DNA from: an uncultured Coriobacteriaceae bacterium
GTDB lineage: Bacteria > Actinomycetota > Coriobacteriia > Coriobacteriales > Atopobiaceae
Length of the DNA: 64,000 nucleotides
Assembly: GCA_902786015.1 (NCBI GenBank)
Contig: CADAAU010000010.1
Coordinates: forward strand, 124,001 to 188,000
Reading direction: 5' to 3'
Made by a program: the position numbers and the translations under genes. A model generated the notes under the pieces. The model was not told where the DNA came from and did no database searches. It saw only the letters and a program-made list of their open reading frames with translations. How positions within the stretch are numbered: position 1 is the stretch's first letter; each line of letters starts with the position of its first letter. Shown piece by piece: positions 16,197 through 25,000 of this stretch.

Positions 16197-16829
16197 TTAG
16201 CCCCTGGTGTACTCCATGTGGGTCAGTGCCCTCGAAACGATCGGGAGTGGATTGCGGGCAGGCGTTACCCATTCCTCCACATCGTCCGGAGACAGAATCA
16301 CGGGCATCCGATTGTGAATGAAGCGGATTCCTTCTGCGGGTTCTCGAGTTAGAATCGTGAAGACTGGCATCGTGATGCCGTTTCTGTTCTCGAACCTATA
16401 GAGTCCAGCGAGCCAGGTAGAACGAGATCCGGACGGATGAATGGCGTAGCGGTCTCCCGTTCTTGTTCGGCCCGAGGTCGGGTCGAGGTGATGCTCCCAC
16501 TCAAAGTAATGTGAGGCGGGTATGGCGCAACGTCTCCGCATCCAGCTATCGCGAAAGGTTGGCTTCGAGGCCGCCGTTTCAACTCGTGCGTTAAAGAGAG
16601 GAGATTTAAGGCTCGGCAAAACGAACCCCCACACCATGGGAAACGCAGCTCGCGTCCCATTTCTGTTTGGTGCAACGACGGGTGCGATGTTGTTTGGTCG
16701 GACCTCGCCGCACATGACGAGCGAATGTCCGAGTCCTTCGGACATGATCGTGTTGAGGACCGACTCGCTTGCCTCGTCGATAATCTCGGCAAACTCGTCT
16801 GACGGTTCAATATAGTACCTGCAACACAT
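16197..16829 (-). CDS. SOS response-associated peptidase (SRAP/HMCES/YedK family)
   Basis: This family forms a thiazolidine crosslink to abasic sites in single-stranded DNA through the Cys exposed after Met removal. The protein starts MCCRYYIE, giving Cys2. It contains RRCAIPASHYFEWE (cf. IPAxGFYEW, catalytic Glu) and HNRMPVILSPDDVEEW (His and RMPVIL motif). The 210-aa length is typical. It faces the phosphatase gene tail to tail with a 25-bp gap. No LexA-type box was identified. Confidence 0.93.
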   Translation of the reverse strand: MCCRYYIEPSDEFAEIIDEASESVLNTIMSEGLGHSLVMCGEVRPNNIAPVVAPNRNGTRAAFPMVWGFVLPSLKSPLFNARVETAASKPTFRDSWMRRRCAIPASHYFEWEHHLDPTSGRTRTGDRYAIHPSGSRSTWLAGLYRFENRNGITMPVFTILTREPAEGIRFIHNRMPVILSPDDVEEWVTPARNPLPIVSRALTHMEYTRG

Positions 16830-17102
16830 GGGAGTCTCCGGTTATCGCCTGCTGTGGTATGCCTAGTGTATCCCATATGCATCACGCATATCCTTCCTTG
16901 TTTTACGATCGGCCGTTGCCGGTCGTTGTCTGGCGTCGGAGATCGCACGTGTAAAAAACCGGGCTCTTCGAGAAATGCGTGAACGTGCGCGCGTGTCATA
17001 GACAGCTTTGTGCGTACCAGCTATCGATTTCTTTTGATACCAAGCATCATTGTTTATCTATGCACGATATGATGTTGCAAATTCGACGTAGGGGAGGAAC
17101 GG

Positions 17103-17816
17103 ATGACTCCAACAGAAGAGAGGCATGAGGCACAAGAAGGCGGCGAAGAGGACAGATCGACTTTGAATTCGGCCCGCGATAAAGAGAACTCATCTTTACA
17201 ACAAAGAAGAACGCCGCGATCACCTACAAAGACGCGCAAGAGCGCTACGACATGTCGTCGTATTATGGATGCCGCCACAGAGCTCATGGTCGAGCGCGGC
17301 AATTCAGCATTTCAGATGAGCGAGGTCTCCCGTCGTTGCAACATGTCGAAGGGTGCTCTTTATTATTACTTTGTCGATAAGGAGGACTTGGTAAACGCGG
17401 TTTTTAGAGCGTCTATGGATGATTTGGTAGCCAGCATTGAGTCTGTCGTCGCCTCAAACATGAGCGCGCACGACGCGTTGGTCGCCATCTGCCACGAGTT
17501 CTCCAAACGTACGGGGGAGGGCAGCCCACTTCCTATGGCCATAGTCCATGAGCTGGTCCAGCTCCGCGAGGGGTCATGCACCAAGGAAGAGGCACGCATC
17601 CATCGCATTGTCCTGATTCTTATTGACTTGCTCGACAAAGCGAAGGATGCCAACGACGTGCGAAAGGATATCGACACACGTTTGGCTGCAATCGCAATTT
17701 GTGGTGCATACACGTTCGGCGCCCTTGACGTGTCGGCTACTCATGAGATTGACTCCAGTTATGCCACGGGAGTGCTTGATCTTGTCGCCCGCGGTGTGGG
17801 ATTGAGCAAATCATAG
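17103..17816 (+). CDS. TetR-family transcriptional regulator
   Basis: An N-terminal helix-turn-helix domain ([13 protein letters not shown] then [25 protein letters not shown]) is followed by an all-helical ligand/dimer region. The start at 17103 follows GGGGAGG and gives a highly charged tail of about 50 residues (rich in Glu, Arg, Ser) ahead of the DNA-binding domain, longer than usual for the family. It stands alone between an SRAP gene and metK, so no target is implied by context. Confidence 0.88.
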   Translation: MTPTEERHEAQEGGEEDRSTLNSARDKENSSLQQRRTPRSPTKTRKSATTCRRIMDAATELMVERGNSAFQMSEVSRRCNMSKGALYYYFVDKEDLVNAVFRASMDDLVASIESVVASNMSAHDALVAICHEFSKRTGEGSPLPMAIVHELVQLREGSCTKEEARIHRIVLILIDLLDKAKDANDVRKDIDTRLAAIAICGAYTFGALDVSATHEIDSSYATGVLDLVARGVGLSKS

Positions 17817-17886
17817 CGTTTCGCTATCACTACGTTGTTGCAATGCTCCTTGCGCTACACTGGTCAGGCAACGAAAGGAGCAAGTG

Positions 17887-19128
17887 ATGAGTGGTAGGAA
17901 CTATCTTTTTACCTCAGAGAGCGTAACCGAGGGACATCCCGACAAGATGGCCGATCAGATTTCTGATGCCGTGCTCGATGCGATTCTTGCAAAAGAAGCG
18001 CGTCTAGAGTCCGAAGGATACGTGTCGCCAACAGGCGTTCCTGCGTCGGTGGCTAATGTTCGCTGCGCATGCGAGACGTTTCTGACAACGGGGACCGTCG
18101 TCGTGGCTGGGGAGATACGGACGCAAGCCTACGTTGATGTCCAAAAGATCGTGCGGGATGTCGTGCGACGTATTGGATACGACCGCGCCAAATATGGGTT
18201 TGACTGCGAGACCTGCGGTGTCATCAACATGATTCATGAGCAGAGTCCCGACATAGCTCAAGGTGTGGACGGAACCTATGCTCGTGCGGATGAAGACGAA
18301 CTCGATCGCATTGGCGCGGGCGACCAGGGCATGATGTTTGGCTATGCCACTGACGAGACGGACGTGCTCATGCCCATGCCGGCCTATCTGGCGCAGCGTA
18401 TGGCCGAGCGTCTCGCTGTCGTGCGAAAGAACGGGGAGGTTCCCTACCTGCGTCCCGACGGAAAGACTCAGGTAACGGTGCGCTATGAGGATGATGAGCC
18501 CGTTGAGGTGACAACCGTGGTCGTCTCTACGCAGCATGCGCCTGAGGTAGATGATATGGATCAGATAAAGGCCGACATGCTGAGGCATGTGATTGGTCCG
18601 GTGTTAGATTCGGTTGCCATCAAATGGAATGATGCCAAAGTGTACGTCAACCCCACGGGGCGCTTCGTGGTGGGCGGTCCCATGGGTGATACCGGCCTTA
18701 CGGGACGCAAGATTATTGTTGACACGTATGGTGGTATGGGCCGACACGGTGGCGGTGCCTTTAGCGGGAAGGACTGCACCAAGGTTGACAGGTCCGCTGC
18801 TTATGCGGCACGCTGGGTGGCAAAGAACGTTGTCGCTGCGGGGCTTGCTCGCAGATGCGAGGTTCAACTCTCGTATGCCATAGGGGTGAGCCACCCACTC
18901 TCAATTATGGTGGACACGTTTGGCACGGCCACGGTGGACGAACGTGCGCTTGAGGTGGCGGTGAGCAAAGTGTTCGACCTGCGGCCGGGAGCTATCATTC
19001 GTGACCTTGATCTTAGGCGGCCTATCTTCCAGAAGACTGCGGCCTATGGCCACTTTGGCAGGGAGGACGATGACTTTACGTGGGAGCGTACCAATCGTGT
19101 CGAGGAGCTGCGTGCGGCTCTGGCGTAG
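17887..19128 (+). CDS. metK: S-adenosylmethionine synthetase
   Basis: Makes SAM from methionine and ATP. Family motifs are intact: [13 protein letters not shown] (ATP/Met site), [26 protein letters not shown] and [19 protein letters not shown]. Length 413 aa. The ATG at 17887 lies 6 bp after AAAGGAG; a GTG one codon upstream is too close to the ribosome site. No SAM riboswitch fits in the 70-bp upstream gap. The TerB-domain gene begins 9 bp after its stop, suggesting co-transcription. Confidence 0.97.
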   Translation: MSGRNYLFTSESVTEGHPDKMADQISDAVLDAILAKEARLESEGYVSPTGVPASVANVRCACETFLTTGTVVVAGEIRTQAYVDVQKIVRDVVRRIGYDRAKYGFDCETCGVINMIHEQSPDIAQGVDGTYARADEDELDRIGAGDQGMMFGYATDETDVLMPMPAYLAQRMAERLAVVRKNGEVPYLRPDGKTQVTVRYEDDEPVEVTTVVVSTQHAPEVDDMDQIKADMLRHVIGPVLDSVAIKWNDAKVYVNPTGRFVVGGPMGDTGLTGRKIIVDTYGGMGRHGGGAFSGKDCTKVDRSAAYAARWVAKNVVAAGLARRCEVQLSYAIGVSHPLSIMVDTFGTATVDERALEVAVSKVFDLRPGAIIRDLDLRRPIFQKTAAYGHFGREDDDFTWERTNRVEELRAALA

Positions 19129-19137
19129 GCGGATGTC

Positions 19138-21009
19138 GTGAGCGATAATTCGTCAAAGGCACAACGAATCGTCGATGCTATTCTTGGGGGCGAGCGGTTC
19201 GCCAACTCAAGGACATTTGCGGACCGCGTCTACTCTGACGAGCCAATCCTCAGAACGGGTGCAAGGGCCTATGCGAATAGGTCCAAAGACTCATCTGGAA
19301 ACGAACGGGTGGCGAGCCGCGCTGCCGAGGCGCGTCGGCAGCGCGCAAGCGTCGATTCTTCTAGCATGCAGCGTCAGCTCGACTTTGGCACTTTTGATTT
19401 TGGCACTATCTCACCGTATAAAACGGAGAGCAGATCGCCCTCCATGCCCTCACGGGCTCGATCCGACAACGTGCTTCCCAAGCGCTATGAGGAGGTGCGG
19501 CGTGCGGCCGATGAGCATCGTCGTCATGTGAGGCAATATGGGTACGGCGTTGGGGGTGCTCGGCTCTTTGCCGAGCAGGCCCGTCTGTTGGCAGGAATTG
19601 AAGATGACTATGACAGCGCGCCGGATCCTTTTGCGGTTCGAGGGAACCTTCCCACGTACGAGGACCTGAGCAACCATGACCTTCGTTGCTACGTCTCGTG
19701 GCGCACGCGTTTGAGGGGAGGGGAGACACTGACGGCGCCGCTGTGGTGCGTACTGCTGCATGCATTCGAAATCATTGGAGGGTTTGGCGTCGAACCAGGT
19801 ATCAAGGCGTACGAGGCCCTGCTTAAACTGGGGCTTGCGTATGCCAAGGATACGTCGTTGGAGCAACGGTTCGCTCTTTGGGCACATGATTACGTCATTT
19901 ATCACGATATGGACGTAATGCTCTTGGAGCAACGCCCGGTCTCGTCTGCCGTGCAGTCCGTCAGCGTTCTTCGTCGAGCAGAGGAAGGGCTGCTTGGGGC
20001 CACCAAGACCGAATGGCCAGACAAGCCAAACGAAAAACTTCCCACTTCGTTCGAGTTGCTTGACGCGCTGGTATGCCTCTCCCGCTATCGTGCAGACAAG
20101 TCTCGCTTTTTTCGCATCCATCGTGAGGATGTGGCTTGGGTCACGTGCCGCGTGTTTGCCGATATGGTCGCTCACTGCAGCAAGCGGCGAAAGACGGGGC
20201 TTGTCGATGGGCTCTTTGGCAGCCCCACGCGCCTATCGTATACGATGTTTAGCGCGGCTTTGATATGGCCGGACGAGCCTCACGAAGACGCGGAATACGT
20301 GGTGGGTCCAGGCGAGCGCTACATGTGCGAGCGAGGATTCTGGTGGCGTGTGCTGCCGTGTAGGAGGGTAACAAGGAGCAAGGAGCTCGGTGCGCTGTTG
20401 CATGCCATTGACGCGCGGATGCGACGTGCCATGGGCGACAAGCACGACCTCAAGGATCGGCCGCTGCCCAAGTATCAGGCAAAGTTCGTTGATGCTCGCA
20501 TTGCTGAGCTGGTCGAGCTCCAGGCGGCCGAGGAGGCGGCACGGATTGTCATTGATCGATCTGCCCTCACATCCATTCGCTCCTCATCCGTGCGAACGCG
20601 CGATGCCCTTCTCACAGAAGATGACCTTGCTGACGACGATCCAAAGATTGCGGGGATTTCTATGCCAGCGGGGGCATCTGGGGCGATGTTGGATCACAAG
20701 CCAGCAGATGTGACCGCATCTGGTGTGATGCCTGTGCCGGCGATGGCTCCTGTGCCATTGGAGGTGTCAGCGCCTACGGTGGCCGGTGCGGGTTTGGGTC
20801 TTTCCCTCAGCGGGGAGCAGCTCGAGATTCTTACTGCATTGCTCAACGGGGAGGCTCCCCCTGCAAACGAGATGTTTGTTACGCTGGCGGTTGATGCCAT
20901 CAACGAGGCGTTTTTGGATATCGTAGGCGATACGGTGATTGAGTACGAAGGCGAGACACCTGTTTTGGTGGAGGACTACACAGAAGATGTTCGAGCAGCG
21001 CTGTCGTAG
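19138..21009 (+). CDS. TerB_N/TerB_C domain protein
   Basis: A 623-aa soluble protein. After a polar, low-complexity N-terminus (1-110), the TerB_N signature is clear: LFAEQARLLAGIEDDYD, LPTYEDLSNHDLRCYVSWRT with RLRGG (about 143-195) and a helical extension. The C-terminus shows the TerB_C pattern LSGEQLEILTALL, AINEAFLDIVGDTVIE and VEDY. These domains occur in Ter-type stress/defence gene sets, and, as I recall, typically beside a BrxD-like ATPase and an Lhr-like helicase, both of which appear later in this window. No catalytic residues are known. GTG start 9 bp after metK; weak ribosome site. Confidence 0.85.
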   Translation: MSDNSSKAQRIVDAILGGERFANSRTFADRVYSDEPILRTGARAYANRSKDSSGNERVASRAAEARRQRASVDSSSMQRQLDFGTFDFGTISPYKTESRSPSMPSRARSDNVLPKRYEEVRRAADEHRRHVRQYGYGVGGARLFAEQARLLAGIEDDYDSAPDPFAVRGNLPTYEDLSNHDLRCYVSWRTRLRGGETLTAPLWCVLLHAFEIIGGFGVEPGIKAYEALLKLGLAYAKDTSLEQRFALWAHDYVIYHDMDVMLLEQRPVSSAVQSVSVLRRAEEGLLGATKTEWPDKPNEKLPTSFELLDALVCLSRYRADKSRFFRIHREDVAWVTCRVFADMVAHCSKRRKTGLVDGLFGSPTRLSYTMFSAALIWPDEPHEDAEYVVGPGERYMCERGFWWRVLPCRRVTRSKELGALLHAIDARMRRAMGDKHDLKDRPLPKYQAKFVDARIAELVELQAAEEAARIVIDRSALTSIRSSSVRTRDALLTEDDLADDDPKIAGISMPAGASGAMLDHKPADVTASGVMPVPAMAPVPLEVSAPTVAGAGLGLSLSGEQLEILTALLNGEAPPANEMFVTLAVDAINEAFLDIVGDTVIEYEGETPVLVEDYTEDVRAALS

Positions 21010-21041
21010 TCCCAGAACGCGATTGCAACCGAAGCGTTGTG

Positions 21042-23276
21042 CTAGTCTCGGAGTCCGAAATTGCTGTCGGGCGGACACTTAAGCAATCCCAGAAGCAGGG
21101 CCGTTATGAGCGAGCCGACGACAAGCGACAAAACAAACATTACCGGGTTGCCAATGACCGGCAAGACGAAGATGCCACCATGTGGTGCCATTGAGGTGCA
21201 GCCAAATGCAACGGACCAGGCACCCGCCACGGCAGAGCCGGCCATGCAGGACGGGAGCACGCGCAATGGATCGGTTATGGCAAAGGGAATGGCGCCCTCG
21301 GTTATGAAGGAGAAGCCCATAAAGAGTGTCGCCACGGTTTGGTCTTTCTCGGCATCCGTATAGAAGCGTCTAAAGAACAGCATACTGAGTGCAATACCGC
21401 AGGGTGGAACCATGCCGCCAACCATGACGGCAGCCATTACGTCGGGCGATCCAGCGGCGATAGAGGCCGTTCCCAGGTGATAGGCGGCTTTGTTGATAGG
21501 GCCACCCAGATCGGTGGCCATCATGGTTCCGCAGATGGCACCAAGTGCTACGTGGTTCTTTTCGGCGAGCATTTGCAGCAAAGAGGTGAGCCAAGCATCG
21601 AAGGCCGATGCCGCCGGATCGATAATCAGGACCATGAGCACATACATTATGAGGAGCGAGAATAGGGGGTAGAGCGTAACTGGTGCAATGCGTCGAATGA
21701 ATGATGAGCTGTCGCTCACAAGACCACGCATGAGGTGCACCACGAATGCCGCGACAAGCGACGCAAGAATGGTGCCCAAAAATCCCGCGCTGCTCTGAGA
21801 GGCAAGAAAGCCTCCGGCGAAACCGGCCATGAATGCCTCGTCGCCGGCGCAGCGCTGGGCTAGGAAAGCTCCAAAGATTGGAAGCATAAAGTTGAATGCC
21901 GCAAGTCCCACTTCGTGCAGCCCTGATGCAAGGGGCGTGATAGTTCCAAAGCTTGCGCGCTGCTCGGCAGAGAGCGTCGCGTAGTCGACACTTGCCCCAT
22001 CGATGAGAAATGCGATTGCAATAAGGATGCCTCCGCCTGCGACAAACGGCACCATCCGATATACAGCTTCAAGCAGCCCATGTACCAAGAGGTCCGTCAT
22101 GCTTCTGCCCTTTGGGGAAGACGTAGATGCCGATGAGTTTTCTTTGGGCGGGAGCGCCGACAGGGGACGCGCGACTGTCTTCCGCTTTTTTGCTACTTTG
22201 CTCGAATCACCGTCGTGTGACATGTGCGGCGTCACGCCGGGTTGATAGCGTGAAAGAAATCCGCGGCCTCCTTCCTTCGAGACATAGAGTGCGTCGTCTG
22301 CTTGGTCGACAACTCCTTGGAGTGTCAGTTCTGGATTGACGACGGTTGAGCCCACGCTCACCGAGACGCTCATGCCATCCTCGAACTCGAGGGCGGCGAT
22401 TCGTTGAATCATGTCGTCGAGGTTGCTTGCCGCCTGTTCTGGATCACCGCAAAGTACGCCGATGAACTCGTCGCCTCCCCATCGACCCGCAAGTCCTTCT
22501 CTGCCAACAGTAGTTTGGATTTCGGCAGCGACCGACGCGAGCGCGACGTCGCCAGATGCGTGGCCAAAGTTGTCGTTTATCTGCTTAAACTTGTCGACGT
22601 CGATAAGCGCGAGCGTCATGTTTTCCGACGTGTTGTTTTCGATTATGCTTTCGTAGGACGAGGTAAACGCCTTGCGATTTGCCAAGCCGGTGAGTTCGTC
22701 GGTGGTCGTTACACGAATGAGCCGCGCGCGATACCAGCGCACGATTCCCATCACGAGCAGCAGCAGCAGGACCATGACCACGCTTAACGCGAGGACAATA
22801 GCGACGGTTCGCCCGCGCATGGCGTCAAAGGCCGCATGCGCGGGATTGACCACGAGGAGGTGGCCGCCCGAGATGGGGCGGACTTCATAGAGGCATTGCT
22901 CGTGCGGGATGAGTCCGTCAATTCCAACCCAAAGCATCAGCTGTGCGTCTTCGTCTCCAGCGATTTTGTCGCGAAGTCCCTCTATGGCAGGGAATGTTTC
23001 GAAGACGTTCTCTCCCTCTTTTGCGGCGTTGTCCGTCGCCTTGACGATTGTCCCGTCGGCATCAAAGTACACGGCGCTCATGCCGTTCGTCTCGATTATG
23101 CGCTCGGGCAGCACGTTGACGAGCTCGTCGGCGTAGAGGTTACTCGTTCCCTCGGCGTATTGACGTGCCACGCCCAAACTCTGCTGCAAAATGATGAGGG
23201 TGATAACGGCGAAGGCGACGGCGATGGTCAGCGTGAATGCGGCTACGATGCCAAGTCCTCTGTGCTGCCGCTCCAT
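21042..23276 (-). CDS. Diguanylate cyclase (GGDEF) fused to fructose-type PTS EIIC permease
   Basis: 744 aa in one uninterrupted frame. Membrane helix (about 8-31), extracytoplasmic sensor (32-155), membrane helix (158-180), then a GGDEF domain: DELTGLANRKAF, the metal-binding LIDVDKFKQINDNFGHASGD and the active-site WGGDEF (267-271). The inhibitory RxxD site is absent (Gly at both positions). After a Ser/Lys-rich linker (350-392) a complete EIIC domain follows, with PFVAGGGILIA, TDLGGPINKAAY (591-596) and FITEGAIPFA, typical of fructose/mannitol EIIC. No EIIA or EIIB domain is attached. It would both make cyclic di-GMP and transport or sense a sugar. Convergent with the TerB gene. Confidence 0.9.
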   Translation of the reverse strand: MERQHRGLGIVAAFTLTIAVAFAVITLIILQQSLGVARQYAEGTSNLYADELVNVLPERIIETNGMSAVYFDADGTIVKATDNAAKEGENVFETFPAIEGLRDKIAGDEDAQLMLWVGIDGLIPHEQCLYEVRPISGGHLLVVNPAHAAFDAMRGRTVAIVLALSVVMVLLLLLVMGIVRWYRARLIRVTTTDELTGLANRKAFTSSYESIIENNTSENMTLALIDVDKFKQINDNFGHASGDVALASVAAEIQTTVGREGLAGRWGGDEFIGVLCGDPEQAASNLDDMIQRIAALEFEDGMSVSVSVGSTVVNPELTLQGVVDQADDALYVSKEGGRGFLSRYQPGVTPHMSHDGDSSKVAKKRKTVARPLSALPPKENSSASTSSPKGRSMTDLLVHGLLEAVYRMVPFVAGGGILIAIAFLIDGASVDYATLSAEQRASFGTITPLASGLHEVGLAAFNFMLPIFGAFLAQRCAGDEAFMAGFAGGFLASQSSAGFLGTILASLVAAFVVHLMRGLVSDSSSFIRRIAPVTLYPLFSLLIMYVLMVLIIDPAASAFDAWLTSLLQMLAEKNHVALGAICGTMMATDLGGPINKAAYHLGTASIAAGSPDVMAAVMVGGMVPPCGIALSMLFFRRFYTDAEKDQTVATLFMGFSFITEGAIPFAITDPLRVLPSCMAGSAVAGAWSVAFGCTSMAPHGGIFVLPVIGNPVMFVLSLVVGSLITALLLGLLKCPPDSNFGLRD

Positions 23277-23521
23277 TCAGTATCCTTTCGCGCGCTTGCG
23301 ACTAGCTTAGCATTATTGTATATAGTTGACTAGCAAGCTCAGCCTATTTGGTATCTCTATCCCGGCCATGGTTCGTACCCGTTAGCGGGCTGTTCGGTTG
23401 ACCTCTGCTGCGGTTGGCATCCGTCCTGTGACAATGTGTGAACGAGTAACCACCCATGGACTGATACACGTCCCGCACAAGGGCTATACTGGTGCGCATG
23501 AACATACGTGAAGGAGCCTTT

Positions 23522-24838
23522 ATGCCCGTACCCAAACGAATCGCCACCGTACTTATCAACTCGCTCAAGGGGGGCGTTGTACCGCGCGTTGGCCTGCCAT
23601 ATATTACTGTGGGTCGTGAGGCCGAGATTGGTGCGCTTCTTCGCGATCTGGACATTGTGGCGGAAGGTGGGGCGTCGTTTCGATTTGTGGTCGGACGCTA
23701 CGGCAGCGGCAAGAGTTTTTTGCTGCAGACCATCCGCAACCACGCCATGGGTAAGAACTTTGTGGTCGCTGATGCGGATCTTTCGCCCGAGCGACGCCTC
23801 CAGGGTTCCAAGGGACAGGGACTGGCGACGTATCGCGAGCTCGTGCGCAATCTTTCCACACGCACGCGGCCGGAGGGTGGCGCGCTGACGCTTGTGCTCG
23901 ACCGCTGGATAAGCGGTGTGCAGGCGTCCGTGGCGGCCGATGGCATCTCGCCAGACGACGCCGAGTTCGACGCCGAGGTGGAGCGCCGCATCTATGCCGT
24001 TATTGCCGACCTGCGCGAGATGGTGCACGGCTTCGACTTTGCGCGCCTGCTCGCGCAGTACTATCGCGCGCATGTGGAGGGCGATGACGAGACTAAGGCA
24101 TACGTCAGCAAGTGGTTCCGCGGAGAGTACAGAACAAAGACGGAGGCTCGACAAGAGCTTGGCATCACCACGATCATCGGTGACGAGGACTGGTACGACT
24201 ACATCAAGCTGCTCGCGCGGTTCCTCGTGGGGGCGGGATACGCCGGACTCGTGGTACTCGTCGACGAGCTGGTCAACCTGTACAAGATTCCTCATGCCAT
24301 TGCGCGGCAGTACAACTACGAAACGATTCTTACCATGTACAATGACGCGCTGCAAGGTCGAGCGGAGTATTTGGGTGTCATCATGAGCGGTACCCCGCAG
24401 ACCGTAGAAGATCGACGTCGCGGACTCTATTCGTATGAGGCGTTGCGCTCGCGGCTCACGCAGGGGCGCTTTGGGCGCGAGGGTATGGTCGACTTGCTGG
24501 CGCCGGTCATTCGTCTGCAGCCGCTCACGCATGAGGAGCTGTTCGTTCTTATCGAGAAGCTTGCCGACATTCACGCGGATCTCTTTGGGTATACGCGCTC
24601 GTTGACGGAGGACGACTTGGCCGAGTTCCTACAGCTCGAGCTTGGGCGCGTGGGAGCAGAAAGCCACATCACGCCGCGTGAGGTGATTCGCGACTTCATT
24701 GAGATGCTCGACATCATGTGGCAGGACTCGAGCGTCACCGTTGCGGGTCTTTTGGGGTCGGAAACCTTCGTGCATGCTATGCCCGATGCCGGGGCAGACT
24801 CGGACGTCGCTCCGGGATATGCCGAGTTCACCCTTTAA
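23522..24838 (+). CDS. BrxC/BrxD-family (BREX) P-loop ATPase
   Basis: 438 aa. Starts MPVPKRIATVLINSLKGG. Walker A is GRYGSGKSFLL and Walker B is GLVVLVDELVNL. Family-typical stretches follow: VVADADLSPERRL, GQGLATYRELVRNLS and IMSGTPQTVEDRRRGLYSYEALRSRL, with a sensor-like Arg. This DUF2791/BREX ATP-binding group acts in phage-defence sets; BrxD itself is a partner of a helicase. The ATG at 23522 follows AAGGAG with 7-bp spacing and a possible -10 TATACT about 35 bp upstream. It points away from the GGDEF-EIIC gene. The helicase it would partner lies 9 kb downstream. Confidence 0.88.
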   Translation: MPVPKRIATVLINSLKGGVVPRVGLPYITVGREAEIGALLRDLDIVAEGGASFRFVVGRYGSGKSFLLQTIRNHAMGKNFVVADADLSPERRLQGSKGQGLATYRELVRNLSTRTRPEGGALTLVLDRWISGVQASVAADGISPDDAEFDAEVERRIYAVIADLREMVHGFDFARLLAQYYRAHVEGDDETKAYVSKWFRGEYRTKTEARQELGITTIIGDEDWYDYIKLLARFLVGAGYAGLVVLVDELVNLYKIPHAIARQYNYETILTMYNDALQGRAEYLGVIMSGTPQTVEDRRRGLYSYEALRSRLTQGRFGREGMVDLLAPVIRLQPLTHEELFVLIEKLADIHADLFGYTRSLTEDDLAEFLQLELGRVGAESHITPREVIRDFIEMLDIMWQDSSVTVAGLLGSETFVHAMPDAGADSDVAPGYAEFTL

Positions 24839-25000
24839 ATAGAATGGCATCGAAATCTGGGCCCTAGCCGCATGCTGCCATTATTTGGGTATAGCCAATC
24901 GCCCTTGACCTTCTCTTATTTCTGAGACAGTTCTTATATACTCGTCATACGGTAGCTCAAACGAGTTAGAGACAGGCTTGCATCGTAGAAAGGGGAAGGG

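Noticed and set aside
17817..17886. SAM riboswitch before metK
   Set aside because: The gap is about 70 bp, too short for known SAM riboswitch classes, and no motif was seen. The same holds for the metA upstream region.
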